Below, piece by piece: positions 17,084 through 26,578 of a DNA stretch of 64,000 nucleotides. Within the stretch, counting starts at the first letter, position 1. Each line of letters begins with the position of its first letter. The notes below the pieces were generated by a model. The model was not told the origin of the DNA. It did not search any database and worked only from the letters and a program-made list of their open reading frames with translations. The position numbers were made by a program, and so were the translations under genes. Source of the stretch: Paenibacillus dendritiformis (lineage in GTDB: Bacteria > Bacillota > Bacilli > Paenibacillales > Paenibacillaceae). The stretch spans positions 4,084,001 through 4,148,000 of the forward strand of contig NZ_OX216966.1 in the NCBI RefSeq assembly GCF_945605565.1. The letters are read 5' to 3'.

Positions 17084-17962
17084 CTACCCTTTAATCCCCG
17101 ACATTTGAATCCCTTCGATAAAGTAAGACTCCGCATACAGGAACAGGAGAACCATTGGCGTCATATAGATCAGCGATGCGGCAAAGCCGATGCCCTGGGC
17201 TTCCTTATGAATTCTGGATAAATAGAGCGATAATGGCTGCTTGAATGCATCCTCCAAAAAAATCAACGGCTGCTCGACCATATTCCAATAATCAACGAAC
17301 AGCAAGACGATCAGCGCCGCAATCCCCGGCTTCATCAGAGGCAGCATAATCTGATAGAAAATACGGTAATGACCGGCGCCATCCATCTGAGCCGCTTCAA
17401 CCAGCGTATACGGAATCGATAGCATAAATTGTCTCAGCATGAACACACCGAAGGCCGCGAATATCCCCGGCAAAATAATCGCGCTAGCCGTGTTCATCAA
17501 TCCCAGCTTGTCAGCAATAATATAATTCGGAACCAAGGTCACTTGGAAAGGCATGAGCATCGTCATCAAGTACACCCGAAACCAGCCTTCTCTCCCCTTG
17601 AACCGGAGCTTGGCAAAGGCGTACGCTGCTAGTGCGCTTACTACCGTCTGTCCCGCAATGATCGCCACGACCATCGCGACGGAATTCCATAACATGAACA
17701 AATACGTCGGCGTCTCCAGCAATACGTTCCTGTACTGCTCGAAGGACAGCCAGTCCGGGATAAGCTTCAGATTCACGAATGCAGGAGGCTCCCCTTGCGC
17801 AGCGACTGGCATTTTACCTACCAGCTCGTAATTGCCGCGAATTTCATGCTCCGTCATGAGTGAATTTGTGAAAGTAATCACAATAGGGAAAAGCATCATG
17901 AGCCCGATACATGCCATCACCAGCGTGACCGCCAGGTTCCGAATGAACCCCCTCTTCTTCAT
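17084..17962 (-). CDS. ABC transporter permease, MalG/CUT1 type
   Basis: 292 residues with about six membrane spans. The cytoplasmic EAA loop, which contacts the ATPase, is YTLVEAAQMDGAGHYRIFYQIMLPLMKPGI (about 185-215, with EAA and the conserved G). The N-terminal span is GLMMLFPIVITFTNSL, and a periplasmic loop (about 40-75) precedes span 2. It pairs with the upstream MalF-type permease in a sugar importer. It starts 13 bases after that gene and ends 20 bases before the HlyD-like gene. Confidence 0.92.
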   Translation of the reverse strand: MKKRGFIRNLAVTLVMACIGLMMLFPIVITFTNSLMTEHEIRGNYELVGKMPVAAQGEPPAFVNLKLIPDWLSFEQYRNVLLETPTYLFMLWNSVAMVVAIIAGQTVVSALAAYAFAKLRFKGREGWFRVYLMTMLMPFQVTLVPNYIIADKLGLMNTASAIILPGIFAAFGVFMLRQFMLSIPYTLVEAAQMDGAGHYRIFYQIMLPLMKPGIAALIVLLFVDYWNMVEQPLIFLEDAFKQPLSLYLSRIHKEAQGIGFAASLIYMTPMVLLFLYAESYFIEGIQMSGIKG

Positions 17963-17975
17963 ACTTCCTCCCGCA

Positions 17976-18848
17976 TCATTCCATAAATTGTGTATATCGC
18001 TTCTCGAGCCGAAGAAGCATAGCCACGATGATAAAGATCCCTATCACCATAAGCGTCGCAGCCGCAGACAGCTTCTGTACATCCATCGCGAGGAACATAT
18101 TGTTCATATAATGCTGAAGCGTATAGATGCTGTCATGCGGATAATCTCCTGCGATCAGGTACGTTTCACGAAATATTTTGAACGTATTCATTATCGACAT
18201 CAGGACGACAAAGACCATCGTCGGCGTAAGATAGACAAGGGTAATTCCGTAACATTGACGCCATTTGCCCGCACCCTCCAACTCAGCCGTCTCATAGTAA
18301 TCCCGCGGGATGCTCTGCAGCCCTGCAAGGAATAAGATGATGTTGTAGCCGATATGCTTCCATAGGTAGAACACGGAGATCACCCCTCGCGCCCAGGCCG
18401 ATTTCATCCAATCTATCTGTTCAAGCCCGGCAGCGTGCATCCAAGCGTTAAGTGATCCATTCCAATCAAAAAGCACTTGCCACACCATCACGACGGAGGC
18501 TACGGGCACAACCAACGGCAGGACATAAGCCATCCGAAGAAATTGACGCAGATAGAGATTCCGGTTCAGCACGAGCGCGATTCCAAGCGACAGCATAAGC
18601 ATCAGCGGGACATTCACCGCCGTGAACCAGAACGTATTCGAGGCGGCTTTGCGAAAGGAATCGCTGCTCAGCAGCTCCTGATAATTCGCTAGTCCAACAA
18701 ACGAACCGCCCACCGTCCGGTCCAATACCGAGTAGACAAGCCCCATCCCGAACGGAATGAGATAGAATAAGGCAAAGCCAACGGCGCTCGGCAACAAGAA
18801 CGTTACGGCCACCATCCCTTCTCTACGGCTGAGACGATTCCGCATCAT
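17976..18848 (-). CDS. ABC transporter permease, MalF/CUT1 type
   Basis: 290 residues, about six membrane spans. The EAA loop reads DYYETAELEGAGKWRQCYGITLVYLTPT (about 202-229). The start at 18848 (ATGATG) follows GGGAAG and overlaps the end of the anti-sigma gene by 26 bases, so translation of the transporter is coupled to that of the regulator. Longer in-frame starts inside the anti-sigma gene lack ribosome sites. Confidence 0.9.
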   Translation of the reverse strand: MMRNRLSRREGMVAVTFLLPSAVGFALFYLIPFGMGLVYSVLDRTVGGSFVGLANYQELLSSDSFRKAASNTFWFTAVNVPLMLMLSLGIALVLNRNLYLRQFLRMAYVLPLVVPVASVVMVWQVLFDWNGSLNAWMHAAGLEQIDWMKSAWARGVISVFYLWKHIGYNIILFLAGLQSIPRDYYETAELEGAGKWRQCYGITLVYLTPTMVFVVLMSIMNTFKIFRETYLIAGDYPHDSIYTLQHYMNNMFLAMDVQKLSAAATLMVIGIFIIVAMLLRLEKRYTQFME

Positions 18849-19677
18849 GGCTTCCCGGCTTCTCCGAAGAGAAGAATGCAACACTTGTACTTCCTTCCTG
18901 GAGGTTCACTTGGAACGCCTCCTTGCCATCCGCTGCATCCTTGTAGATGACGATGGATTGACCGTTTCCTTGCGCTTCATCCCCATGGGCTCTTGTCACT
19001 TCAGGCTGATATCCATCAATATTCACATCCAATTGCTTCAAGAATGCATTGGCCATAGCGATCGCTTCCGAATCCTGCAATTGCGAAGCATGCGGAGCAA
19101 ATGGCTCTAAACCGATCGTTTGAACAAAATGAAGCTGTCCTGTCTCCACATCGACATTCGCTACAACCTCTTTATGCGGTTCCTCGAATGTCTTTCCATT
19201 CTCGATCAGAATGATATTAAATTGATGAATCTGCCTTCCTCCATTGATGCCCTTGGCAATTTGCGCGCTCGCGATGTTGAAGTCCTTCGTCTCAGGAAAC
19301 CCGCGGTATATGCGCGCAAGCACTTCCTGTGCCGTCTGATTGCCGCTAATCTCATCCGCATACAAGTTCGTGGTGACATAATCCGAATCCTTATCTTTGG
19401 TGATGAAGCTCCGCAGATCTTCCGTCCCGGATAGATTGAGAAGGGCTCGAATCTGCGCCGCTACGGCAGGCCCGGTATAAATGACAACCGGCACGAGAAG
19501 GATAGCCCCAAGCATACATGCAACCATGCGAACTTTCAGCTTTGATTTTGCTTTATATTTTTCATTGCGATAACGTTCGTAAGCAACTTCTTGAATGCGC
19601 TTCTGCATTTCGGACGGATTTTCCATTGCTTCCGCACAATCCTGCAGCTTATCGCGGATTTGTTGTTCAATGGACAT
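18823..19677 (-). CDS. Membrane-anchored putative anti-sigma factor
   Basis: 284 residues. A short cytoplasmic N-terminus (about 1-50, charged and helical: SIEQQIRDKLQDCAEAMENP, MQKRIQEVAYERYRNEKY) precedes one membrane span (about 55-80, MVACMLGAILLVPVVIYTG) and a ~200-residue outer domain. This is the topology of ECF anti-sigma factors encoded directly after their sigma gene, and the gene overlaps the sigma gene's end by 11 bases. The outer domain has no motif I recognise and may sense the ligand of the co-transcribed transporter (inference). GGAG precedes the chosen ATG; an in-frame ATG nine codons earlier is possible. Confidence 0.75.
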   Translation of the reverse strand: MSIEQQIRDKLQDCAEAMENPSEMQKRIQEVAYERYRNEKYKAKSKLKVRMVACMLGAILLVPVVIYTGPAVAAQIRALLNLSGTEDLRSFITKDKDSDYVTTNLYADEISGNQTAQEVLARIYRGFPETKDFNIASAQIAKGINGGRQIHQFNIILIENGKTFEEPHKEVVANVDVETGQLHFVQTIGLEPFAPHASQLQDSEAIAMANAFLKQLDVNIDGYQPEVTRAHGDEAQGNGQSIVIYKDAADGKEAFQVNLQEGSTSVAFFSSEKPGSHDAESSQP

Positions 19678-20242
19678 AAAGTTCTTTCTCCTTTTCTGCT
19701 TCACAATATGGGCTGAGCTTGCGAAGCTTCTCCAGTGCTGCGTGATGTCTCGATTTGACCGTGCCTGCGGGGATGTTCAGCAATTCAGCGATTTCATCGA
19801 ATGTATAGTCGTGATAATAGCGCAAAATAATGACCGTGCGAAGTTTGTACGATAACTGATGAACGATGGTCAGCATCTCCTGATGGGTCTCGGCCTCAAG
19901 GACCTGACGATCCGAGAAAATATGCTCTTCCACCTCCAAGAGCCGCTTCTTCTCGAAGATTCGGAACCTCCTCCAGCTTTTGGTCCTCCACTTCTGTATT
20001 TGCTTCAGCGCGATGCCATGCATCCAGAATCGGAAGGGACGTTTTGCATCATAATTGTCGATGGACCGCCACAACTGAAAATAAATTTCGTTCATTACAT
20101 CTTCGATTTCATTTTTTTCCGTCATCAAAAAGACAACGGAGCGGTAGATTTCGGGGAATGACCATTCATAAATCACTCGAAATCCAGATGGATCCCCCTC
20201 CTTCATCCGTTCAATCCAATGCTCTATATTGATGTCTTCCAT
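19667..20242 (-). CDS. ECF-type RNA polymerase sigma factor
   Basis: 191 residues. Region 2 includes VMNEIYFQLWRSIDNYD and RPFRFWMHGIALKQIQKW (about 48-82). Region 4 carries the helix-turn-helix YTFDEIAELLNIPAGTVKSRHHAALEKLRKL (about 145-175). AAGGAGGG stands seven bases before the ATG. It heads the seven-gene operon and presumably drives it together with other targets; I could not identify a self-type -35/-10 pair upstream. Confidence 0.92.
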   Translation of the reverse strand: MEDINIEHWIERMKEGDPSGFRVIYEWSFPEIYRSVVFLMTEKNEIEDVMNEIYFQLWRSIDNYDAKRPFRFWMHGIALKQIQKWRTKSWRRFRIFEKKRLLEVEEHIFSDRQVLEAETHQEMLTIVHQLSYKLRTVIILRYYHDYTFDEIAELLNIPAGTVKSRHHAALEKLRKLSPYCEAEKEKELYVH

Positions 20243-20459
20243 GAAAAAAGGGCCCTCCTTAGTAAGCTTACAATCTATATTGCCACGTTCATTCGAAAAG
20301 GTTCGATGGAAGCCCGAAGAAAATTAATGGAGAGTGAGCATTCATCAAGATCGTGTGCCGGTGTTCAGATACATTCGGGAACGATTAGTCCAGAACTATT
20401 TTTATTCCGATTGTTTGGTTCTTCTGTGATATCTCACCCTAATGTTACTATGGGACAGG

Positions 20460-20545
20460 AGATAATGACATTGACGAAAGCAGAAATGAAGAAGGCACTC
20501 CTTGTGGAGAAAATCATAGATACCAAAAAAAATCTCCCCATATAA
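20460..20545 (+). pseudogene. Possible remnant of a transposase N-terminus
   Basis: The frame ending at 20545 closes with MTLTKAEMKKALLVEKIIDTKK, a pattern like the N-terminal helix-turn-helix start of ISNCY/ISL3-type transposases. It stops at once and nothing downstream continues it. Weak evidence. The rest of the 20243-20567 gap shows no gene apart from the ECF leader. Confidence 0.25.
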
Positions 20546-20558
20546 ATGGGAAGATTTT
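20529..20558 (-). terminator. Terminator of the cytolysin gene
   Basis: Stem AAAATCTCCCCAT / ATGGGAAGATTTT with a four-base loop and one mismatch. On the minus strand a T-run follows directly. It starts ten bases after the cytolysin stop codon. Confidence 0.85.
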
Positions 20559-20567
20559 CTGAAATGA

Positions 20568-22088
20568 CTAGTCATGACTTATGGATGCTGACGGATGTAA
20601 CGTGGTTCCCCAAATGGATACATTTATATTGCTGGTTAACGGAACGTTAGGTTCATCTAAAATGGTTCTCCACCATTCCCAGGCAAGACCTGTGCATTCT
20701 CTTGCAAAAATTTTGATGTTCTTGGCATTAGGCGGAAGTGGAATCTCTGTCGAGAAATGGGCTGTTTTATCTTGCCAATTCCCTTCCCAAGTTCTATGAG
20801 TAATGATTTCTCGTCCATTCTCATCAAAGGTAAACTCGTCCCAAGACACTTCAAACTGAGCTACATATGCACCGCTATGATCAAGCGTTATTTTGCCTTT
20901 CGTATACTCTGTCGTTTTTGTCTCGATATAGTCTGTATTGTTGTGAACCGCAGCTATGGAATTGTCTTTCAAGAAGACACTGGTATATGAAATAGGGTAA
21001 GCTGGATTTTTGGTGCTAAATTCTGCATTGTCCTTGATTACATTTTGGATGACATTGAAGTCTTTCGTGACGACCTGGTTATGTGTTTGGGCATCGCCGC
21101 CTAATACGACAGCCGTAAACGAACTGTTTTCATAAATATCTTTGTACTGTCCGCTAGCTTGTATGCTCGGATTATTGAGCAATAATTTAAATGCGGTTTG
21201 TACATCGCTGCTCTTTGAGGTCGTCTCCAATTTCACGTAAATGGTTCTGCCATAAGCTACATTAGATACCATCAATGGCGGAGACTGATTACTTACCCCT
21301 TTACGGACTAATTCGGCAAACGTCACACTGTCATCAAACAAATCCGATGGATTGTTAGGAAGCGCTGCAGTTACGGTATAAAAGATTTGCTTATAAGCGG
21401 CAACCATCACTTTTTTCTCGCCGCTTGCGACCGCGTTAAAGTCGATTCCGAGCGTACCGTTAAGCACTTTAGAGTTCACATTCAATGCACTGGCAATCTG
21501 ATTTTGGCTGTAAACCATGGATTCTGCGTACTGTAATCTCGCAGGCAGTGTATGCGTGCCGGAATACTTCTCACCCCAAATCGACACGAGCTGATCAATG
21601 GCACTAGAAACACTGCTGTAAGTTGGATTTTGAACGGTGATTGTATTTTCACTCTTCAACCCGGGTAAATCAATGGTAATATCTAATGGTTTTCTCGCGG
21701 CCATAACGAGACCAGGCTGATTATCCGCAAAATCCTGATTTGCAAGCTGTATTGCGCCCGGATAAGTACGGTTCGTGATCGAATCAATAATTGAAATATC
21801 TACGGGCGAGGTTGTGAGTGATTTTTTCTCCCGTTCAACCACGATAAATTTATCGTTGGAATGAATGCCTTCTTTGGGAACAAAACTGCTGATTTGATCG
21901 CCTTTTACGGCCAAAACTTCATTGCGATCATAATTTAGGCTAGCGATCCCGGCATCAATATCATTGAGTTCGTTTGTTGCAGCGAAGGAAATGCTCGAAA
22001 AAGTGAACACATGCAAACTAATTAATAGACTTGCGAGCACTTTTGTTCCTTTCACATATTTTGATTTCCTCTGTTTTGATTTCCTCAT
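20568..22088 (-). CDS. alv: Cholesterol-dependent cytolysin (alveolysin-like)
   Basis: 506 residues with a Sec signal peptide (basic start, hydrophobic [20 protein letters not shown], cleavage near residue 36). The body has the four-domain layout of thiol-activated cytolysins. The cholesterol-sensing undecapeptide near residue 465 is canonical, [11 protein letters not shown], and the Thr-Leu pair of the cholesterol motif is in GTTLHPS. The protein is secreted as a monomer and forms large pores in cholesterol-bearing membranes. From memory it is close to P. alvei alveolysin (501 residues). AAAGGAGGAG precedes the ATG. It is a single-gene unit with its own terminator, and I saw no PlcR box. Confidence 0.96.
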   Translation of the reverse strand: MRKSKQRKSKYVKGTKVLASLLISLHVFTFSSISFAATNELNDIDAGIASLNYDRNEVLAVKGDQISSFVPKEGIHSNDKFIVVEREKKSLTTSPVDISIIDSITNRTYPGAIQLANQDFADNQPGLVMAARKPLDITIDLPGLKSENTITVQNPTYSSVSSAIDQLVSIWGEKYSGTHTLPARLQYAESMVYSQNQIASALNVNSKVLNGTLGIDFNAVASGEKKVMVAAYKQIFYTVTAALPNNPSDLFDDSVTFAELVRKGVSNQSPPLMVSNVAYGRTIYVKLETTSKSSDVQTAFKLLLNNPSIQASGQYKDIYENSSFTAVVLGGDAQTHNQVVTKDFNVIQNVIKDNAEFSTKNPAYPISYTSVFLKDNSIAAVHNNTDYIETKTTEYTKGKITLDHSGAYVAQFEVSWDEFTFDENGREIITHRTWEGNWQDKTAHFSTEIPLPPNAKNIKIFARECTGLAWEWWRTILDEPNVPLTSNINVSIWGTTLHPSASISHD

Positions 22089-22452
22089 AAAGATCTCCTC
22101 CTTTTATGTAAAAATTGTATCGGTCGTTTGGCATAAAATTATGAGATTTCTAGAAAAATTACAAAGCTCCGTAACCTTTATAACACAACTTATAATTTTT
22201 TGAGTGAATTCAAGCATCTTGCGTAATATAGGCCAATTCTTGGGTTTGCCGGTTAATCCTGAAATCGGATATGAAACACGATATTTCCAAAAATACTAGG
22301 ACTGAATGGATTGCGTATTTCCATTTTTAAATATGAGATATGGAAATTTGTTATTTGATAACAGGGTACAGACTGCAGAATGTCGATGGCGACTGCCCTG
22401 TCCAGATGGGTACCGTCAATAAAGCGACAAAACATACGCAGTTCGGAAAAGT

Positions 22453-22494
22453 AAAGCCGATTTTTCCTGCTCTAAGGGAGGAAAAATCGGCTTT
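22453..22494 (-). terminator. Terminator of the glycosyltransferase gene
   Basis: A perfect 16-bp stem (AAAGCCGATTTTTCCT and complement) with a ten-base loop, placed 17 bases past the stop of the minus-strand glycosyltransferase. The rest of the 22089-22510 gap should hold the cytolysin promoter and leader; I saw no other gene in it. Confidence 0.8.
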
Positions 22495-22510
22495 AGGGAA
22501 TCAATTTATT

Positions 22511-23713
22511 TTACTTATTCAATCCTAGACTTCGTTTATACGCGAAGATCTCCTCGACGGCTCGATGATACCCGCCTGCAGATCGGAACGAATCGCCAAT
22601 TTCAACACATGCCTTTCGAATTGACGCATCCTTGAGCACGCGCTCTGCCGCCTCTCTGAGATCTCCCGCGAGTAAGCCTTCTTGATTTAGGTAAATGCCT
22701 GCACTGATTTCAGCCACACGGCGCGCCACCATCGGTTGGTCGGCGCTTTGGGGAAGCACAATCAGCGGCACCCCATAATATAGGCCCTCACTGGTGCTGT
22801 TCATACCGCCGTGTGTGATAAACAATTTGGCGTGTTGGAGTACTTCGAGTTGCGGAACATAGTTTCGAACGATAAAATTCGCAGGAATGTCTCCCAATTC
22901 CGCAATCCGGGTTTGTCTGCCGACGGATAAAATCACGGTGTACTTCGTTTCGGCGAACGCCGCAAAACAGAGCTTGTAAAAATCCTCTGCTTGATTGAAA
23001 ACCGTACCGAGTGATATGTAAATCAGGTGATCCGTGTCCACATTAGAGAAATCAAATTGACGGTGAGAGCGCGGCACGATCGACGGTCCAACAAACTTAT
23101 ACGTCTCATCAAAGCTATCTCCATCGGGTTGAAAGCGTTTCGACGTGTAGACAATAGTCAATGGCGCGGGATTGCAGAAAACTTCGAAGCCGGAGCTAAT
23201 CTGCACATTGTATCTCGATTGCACGTTACTGACCAGCTGTTGAAACTCTTGTTGTGCACGCTTATTTACGTCTGCTGGAAATTGGCGCGAAAGGCGATCT
23301 TGCAGATTGTCAAAGCTGTTGTGTTGAATTGCAAAACTCGTGCATGAGTTGATTGCCGGCAGGCCGAGTATTTGGGCAACCAAACGCCCACAGCCGAACA
23401 TCGAGTCATGAATGATGTAGTCAAAGCGTTCTCCTTTGATTTGCTCCAGGACACTAGGAATGACGATGTCGGCGGTGCGCAAAAGTCCACCCACTCGCGC
23501 CCAAGGATTTCTTCCTCCGGCAAGGAACGCCTCCACAAATTTGCCGCCATCGAATGTGATCACCTCTGCGCCCGTTGGCTCGACGCGATCACGATATTGT
23601 TCCGCGGCAAAGTAAACCACCTCTTCGCCACGACGGATAAGTTCTTGAACCACACCAAGGGTTGGGTTGATATGTCCTTCGGAACCTCCATTGATTAGCA
23701 ACACGCGTGCCAT
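22511..23713 (-). CDS. Macrolide-type UDP-glycosyltransferase (MGT/YjiC family)
   Basis: 400 residues, GT-B fold. The N-terminal acceptor domain starts MARVLLINGGSEGHINPTLG with the catalytic-type His (H14). The donor-binding signature near residue 300 is FITHGGMNSTSEGLYYGVPL followed by VLPQSADQ. Such enzymes transfer glucose or a similar sugar to macrolides, flavonoids or other hydrophobic acceptors and often give self-protection. The ATG at 23713 follows AAGGTGATG and leaves three codons off the longest frame. It stands alone; no biosynthetic genes adjoin it. Confidence 0.9.
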   Translation of the reverse strand: MARVLLINGGSEGHINPTLGVVQELIRRGEEVVYFAAEQYRDRVEPTGAEVITFDGGKFVEAFLAGGRNPWARVGGLLRTADIVIPSVLEQIKGERFDYIIHDSMFGCGRLVAQILGLPAINSCTSFAIQHNSFDNLQDRLSRQFPADVNKRAQQEFQQLVSNVQSRYNVQISSGFEVFCNPAPLTIVYTSKRFQPDGDSFDETYKFVGPSIVPRSHRQFDFSNVDTDHLIYISLGTVFNQAEDFYKLCFAAFAETKYTVILSVGRQTRIAELGDIPANFIVRNYVPQLEVLQHAKLFITHGGMNSTSEGLYYGVPLIVLPQSADQPMVARRVAEISAGIYLNQEGLLAGDLREAAERVLKDASIRKACVEIGDSFRSAGGYHRAVEEIFAYKRSLGLNK

Positions 23714-23962
23714 AGTCATCACCTTTCATAACAAAGTACACCGCTCCGACCACCTGCCAGTTGCGGTTATCGTTTCATCTATCAAACCCGCTCTAATCAA
23801 AACCGAGCTTGTCCAAGCGAATGGCCTCGTGTAACTGCTTTTTATTATATCAAAAAGATGAATTATATAAGAAGAAGTGCAACTCGAAGTATAAGCGAAT
23901 TGACTTTAACTTATGGGGGGTTCCATACAAGGATTCTCATTCATGATGGAACCCGGCGCTGT

Positions 23963-24859
23963 TCATAATCCCGGCTGATTCGGCGGATTGGCCTGGATAT
24001 AGGCAATAAACTCCCGGGATGCATAAGACAGGTATTTATCCCGGGGATAAATAAGCGCCAGCTCCCAAGCAATCTCCGGATGGGAAATCGAAACGGCATG
24101 AACGGCAAGATGATGCAAACGGTTCGCCATCGATCGGGGGATCAATGAAATTCCTAATTGAGATGCCACCATCTCGCAGCAGAAATCCCACAGGGAGGTC
24201 ATATGAGCTACCTCAGGTTCGAACCCGGCCCGCAAGCATGCTTGCCACACGACGTCATGAAGGGCGAATTCCTTGGTGAACAGAATAAACGGCTCATTCT
24301 TTAATTCAACCAAACTGACCGCTTTTCTTCCGGCAAGCCAGTGGCTGCTGCTTGCAATCACAACCAGTTCTTCAGATAACAAGGAAACCGTTCGATACAG
24401 CCGAGTGTTCACCGGCAGCACCGTAACCCCAAAATCGATATTTCCTTGCTCCATCTGCGTCTCTACCTGCTTCGCGCTGTATTCTACCATGTGAATCTCA
24501 ATCCGGGGATATCTCTTCTTGAAGCCGGCAATGATTTTGGGGAAGAGCAATGCGCTGATTGTAGGCATGATTCCCATCTTCACTTTTCCCCTTTGTACTT
24601 GAACCAGCTCATTAACAGAAGAAGATAACTCCTCTAGCTGTTGCAATATTTTTAAAGCCTTCTCGTTAACCAGCTTTCCTGTATCCGTGAGCACAATCTC
24701 CCTCTCGGAACGGTCTAGCAAAATCACTCCCAATTCGTCTTCGAGGCTTTTGATCATCTTGCTGATGGATGGCTGAGAAACATATAGGACCTGCGAAGCT
24801 TTTGTAAAATTTTTATGCTTGGCTACTTCTGTAAAATAATGAAGCTGTCGAATATCCAT
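23963..24859 (-). CDS. LysR-family transcriptional regulator
   Basis: 298 residues. The N-terminal winged helix (MDIRQLHYFTEVAKHKNFTK, ASQVLYVSQPSISKMIKSLE, residues 1-60) is followed by a periplasmic-binding-like effector domain beginning near KVKMGIMPTISALLFPKI. It resembles CynR/YwqM-type regulators of Bacillales. It lies downstream of the branched-chain catabolic operon on the same strand but beyond that operon's terminator, so it is a separate unit. Its target and effector are unknown; the branched-chain operon is a candidate only by proximity. Confidence 0.9.
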   Translation of the reverse strand: MDIRQLHYFTEVAKHKNFTKASQVLYVSQPSISKMIKSLEDELGVILLDRSEREIVLTDTGKLVNEKALKILQQLEELSSSVNELVQVQRGKVKMGIMPTISALLFPKIIAGFKKRYPRIEIHMVEYSAKQVETQMEQGNIDFGVTVLPVNTRLYRTVSLLSEELVVIASSSHWLAGRKAVSLVELKNEPFILFTKEFALHDVVWQACLRAGFEPEVAHMTSLWDFCCEMVASQLGISLIPRSMANRLHHLAVHAVSISHPEIAWELALIYPRDKYLSYASREFIAYIQANPPNQPGL

Positions 24860-24956
24860 CTGATCCGGATCTGCCTCCTTCCCCTACAGGCAAAGCGGTA
24901 GCCATCCAAACCATTCATCCTCTGGCTCAACATTATGATATGCCGTCCACGCAAAA

Positions 24957-24993
24957 AACAGCACCGGCGCGCCGCTAAACGCTTGGTGCTGTT
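24957..24993 (-). terminator. Terminator of the branched-chain catabolic operon
   Basis: Stem AACAGCACC (24957-24965) and GGTGCTGTT (24985-24993) with a GC-rich 19-base loop. On the minus strand it runs into six T. It lies 17 bases past the last stop codon of the operon. Confidence 0.8.
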
Positions 24994-25009
24994 CGGAAAT
25001 GCCAGCGAA

Positions 25010-26548
25010 TTAAACCGGATATACCGGGTGCTTCCGCTCAGAGAAGACAACAAACTTTGATGAATAAGCCTCGAATCGGTTCACTAACTCGTCACGCAAC
25101 GAATCGGCCGGAATAATCCCGTCAACAATCATTTCGGAGGCTAACCGGTAAATATCAATGTCCTGCTTATATTTCTCCCGCTCTTGTTCAATAAAAGAGG
25201 CCCGCTCGTTTTCAGGCAGTTGCGCAATTTTATTGGCATAGACGGCGTTGACCGCAGCTTCTGGCCCCATCACCGCAATTTGAGCCGTAGGCAATGCGAG
25301 ACAGCAATCCGGTTCAAATGCAGGACCAGCCATCGCGTACAGGCCTGCTCCGTATGCTTTACGTACGATCACCGAGATTTTAGGCACGCTCGCTTCGGAC
25401 ATGGCCGAAATCATTTTCGCGCCATGGCGGATAATTCCTGCCCGCTCCACCTTGGTGCCGATCATAAAACCGGGAACGTCGGCGAGAAACAGAAGCGGGA
25501 TATGAAACGCGTCGCAAAGAGTAATAAATCGGGCTGCCTTATCCGCCGAATCGTGAAACAGCACGCCTCCTTTCACCCGCGGCTGATTGGCAATGATCCC
25601 AACCGGTTTTCCGTTCATTCGGGCCAATCCCGTAATCAGTTCGCCGGCAAACAGCTTCTTCATCTCAAAGAATGACCCCTCGTCAATAATCCGGTCAATC
25701 AGGTCGTACATATTAAACGGGGCATTCTGATTGGACGGAATGATCTCTTCTAATGATTTCTCAAAGCATTGTGGTGCCGCTGCTTCCACGACCGGCGGTT
25801 TTTCGGAAAAATTGGCGGGAAAATAGGAAAGATATTGTCTTGCCATCGAAATGGCTTCTTCTTCGTTTTTGGCCAGCACATCGCCGCATCCGGATACCGA
25901 GCAATGCATGCGCGCGCCGCCCATTTCTTCTAACGTAACCTTTTCCCCGATCACCATCTCCGCCATCCGCGGGGAACCGAGATACATGGATGCATTTCCA
26001 TCCACCATAATGACGATATCGCAAAATGCCGGAATGTATGCTCCGCCTGCAGCCGAAGGACCGAAGAGCAGGCAAATTTGAGGGATTTTACCCGACAATT
26101 TGACCTGATTGTAAAAAATACGGCCAGCCCCGCGCCTGCCGGGGAACATCTCGACCTGGTCCGTAATGCGGGCGCCTGCGGAATCCACGAGGTAAATCAA
26201 CGGCACTCTCATTTTGTCGGCCGTCTCCTGGATTCGAATGATCTTCTCTACCGTCCGCGATCCCCAAGAACCGGCTTTTACGGTGGAATCATTGGCCATC
26301 ACGCACACGATTCTCCCGTTAATCTTGCCAATCGCCGTAACCACGCCATCCGCCGGAAGGTCCTCTGCCGCGCAGTTGGCAAATAACGCATCCTCCAGCT
26401 CGAATCCCGGATCAAACAAGAGCTTCAAACGGTCGCGAACAAATCGTTTTCCTCGCTCCGCATTCTTCTGATGATAAGCCGGCGCCCCCCCTTGGCGGAT
26501 CCGCGCAACTCGTTCCTGCAGCTCCTGCGGATTTATTTCTATCGACAT
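25010..26548 (-). CDS. yngE: Acyl-CoA carboxylase carboxyltransferase subunit (methylcrotonyl-CoA carboxylase beta type)
   Basis: 512 residues of the fused carboxyltransferase type. N-terminal half: NDSTVKAGSWG and YLVDSAGARITDQVEMFPGR; C-terminal half: GVLFHDSADKAARFITLCD and PGFMIGTKVERAGIIRHGAK with the oxyanion glycines. With the biotin carboxylase and carrier genes of the same operon it forms a three-part acyl-CoA carboxylase. The HMG-CoA lyase and hydratase between them point to methylcrotonyl-CoA as substrate, i.e. leucine breakdown as with YngE of Bacillus subtilis. AAGGAGG precedes the ATG. Last gene of the operon. Confidence 0.92.
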   Translation of the reverse strand: MSIEINPQELQERVARIRQGGAPAYHQKNAERGKRFVRDRLKLLFDPGFELEDALFANCAAEDLPADGVVTAIGKINGRIVCVMANDSTVKAGSWGSRTVEKIIRIQETADKMRVPLIYLVDSAGARITDQVEMFPGRRGAGRIFYNQVKLSGKIPQICLLFGPSAAGGAYIPAFCDIVIMVDGNASMYLGSPRMAEMVIGEKVTLEEMGGARMHCSVSGCGDVLAKNEEEAISMARQYLSYFPANFSEKPPVVEAAAPQCFEKSLEEIIPSNQNAPFNMYDLIDRIIDEGSFFEMKKLFAGELITGLARMNGKPVGIIANQPRVKGGVLFHDSADKAARFITLCDAFHIPLLFLADVPGFMIGTKVERAGIIRHGAKMISAMSEASVPKISVIVRKAYGAGLYAMAGPAFEPDCCLALPTAQIAVMGPEAAVNAVYANKIAQLPENERASFIEQEREKYKQDIDIYRLASEMIVDGIIPADSLRDELVNRFEAYSSKFVVFSERKHPVYPV

Positions 26549-26578
26549 CCCCTATTCCTCCTTATCTCCAAATGCTTG

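Noticed and set aside
22089..22510. A PlcR box upstream of the cytolysin gene
   Set aside because: I looked for TATGNAA-N4-TTNCATA; the nearest match (TATGAAACACGATATTTCC near 22269) lacks the second half.
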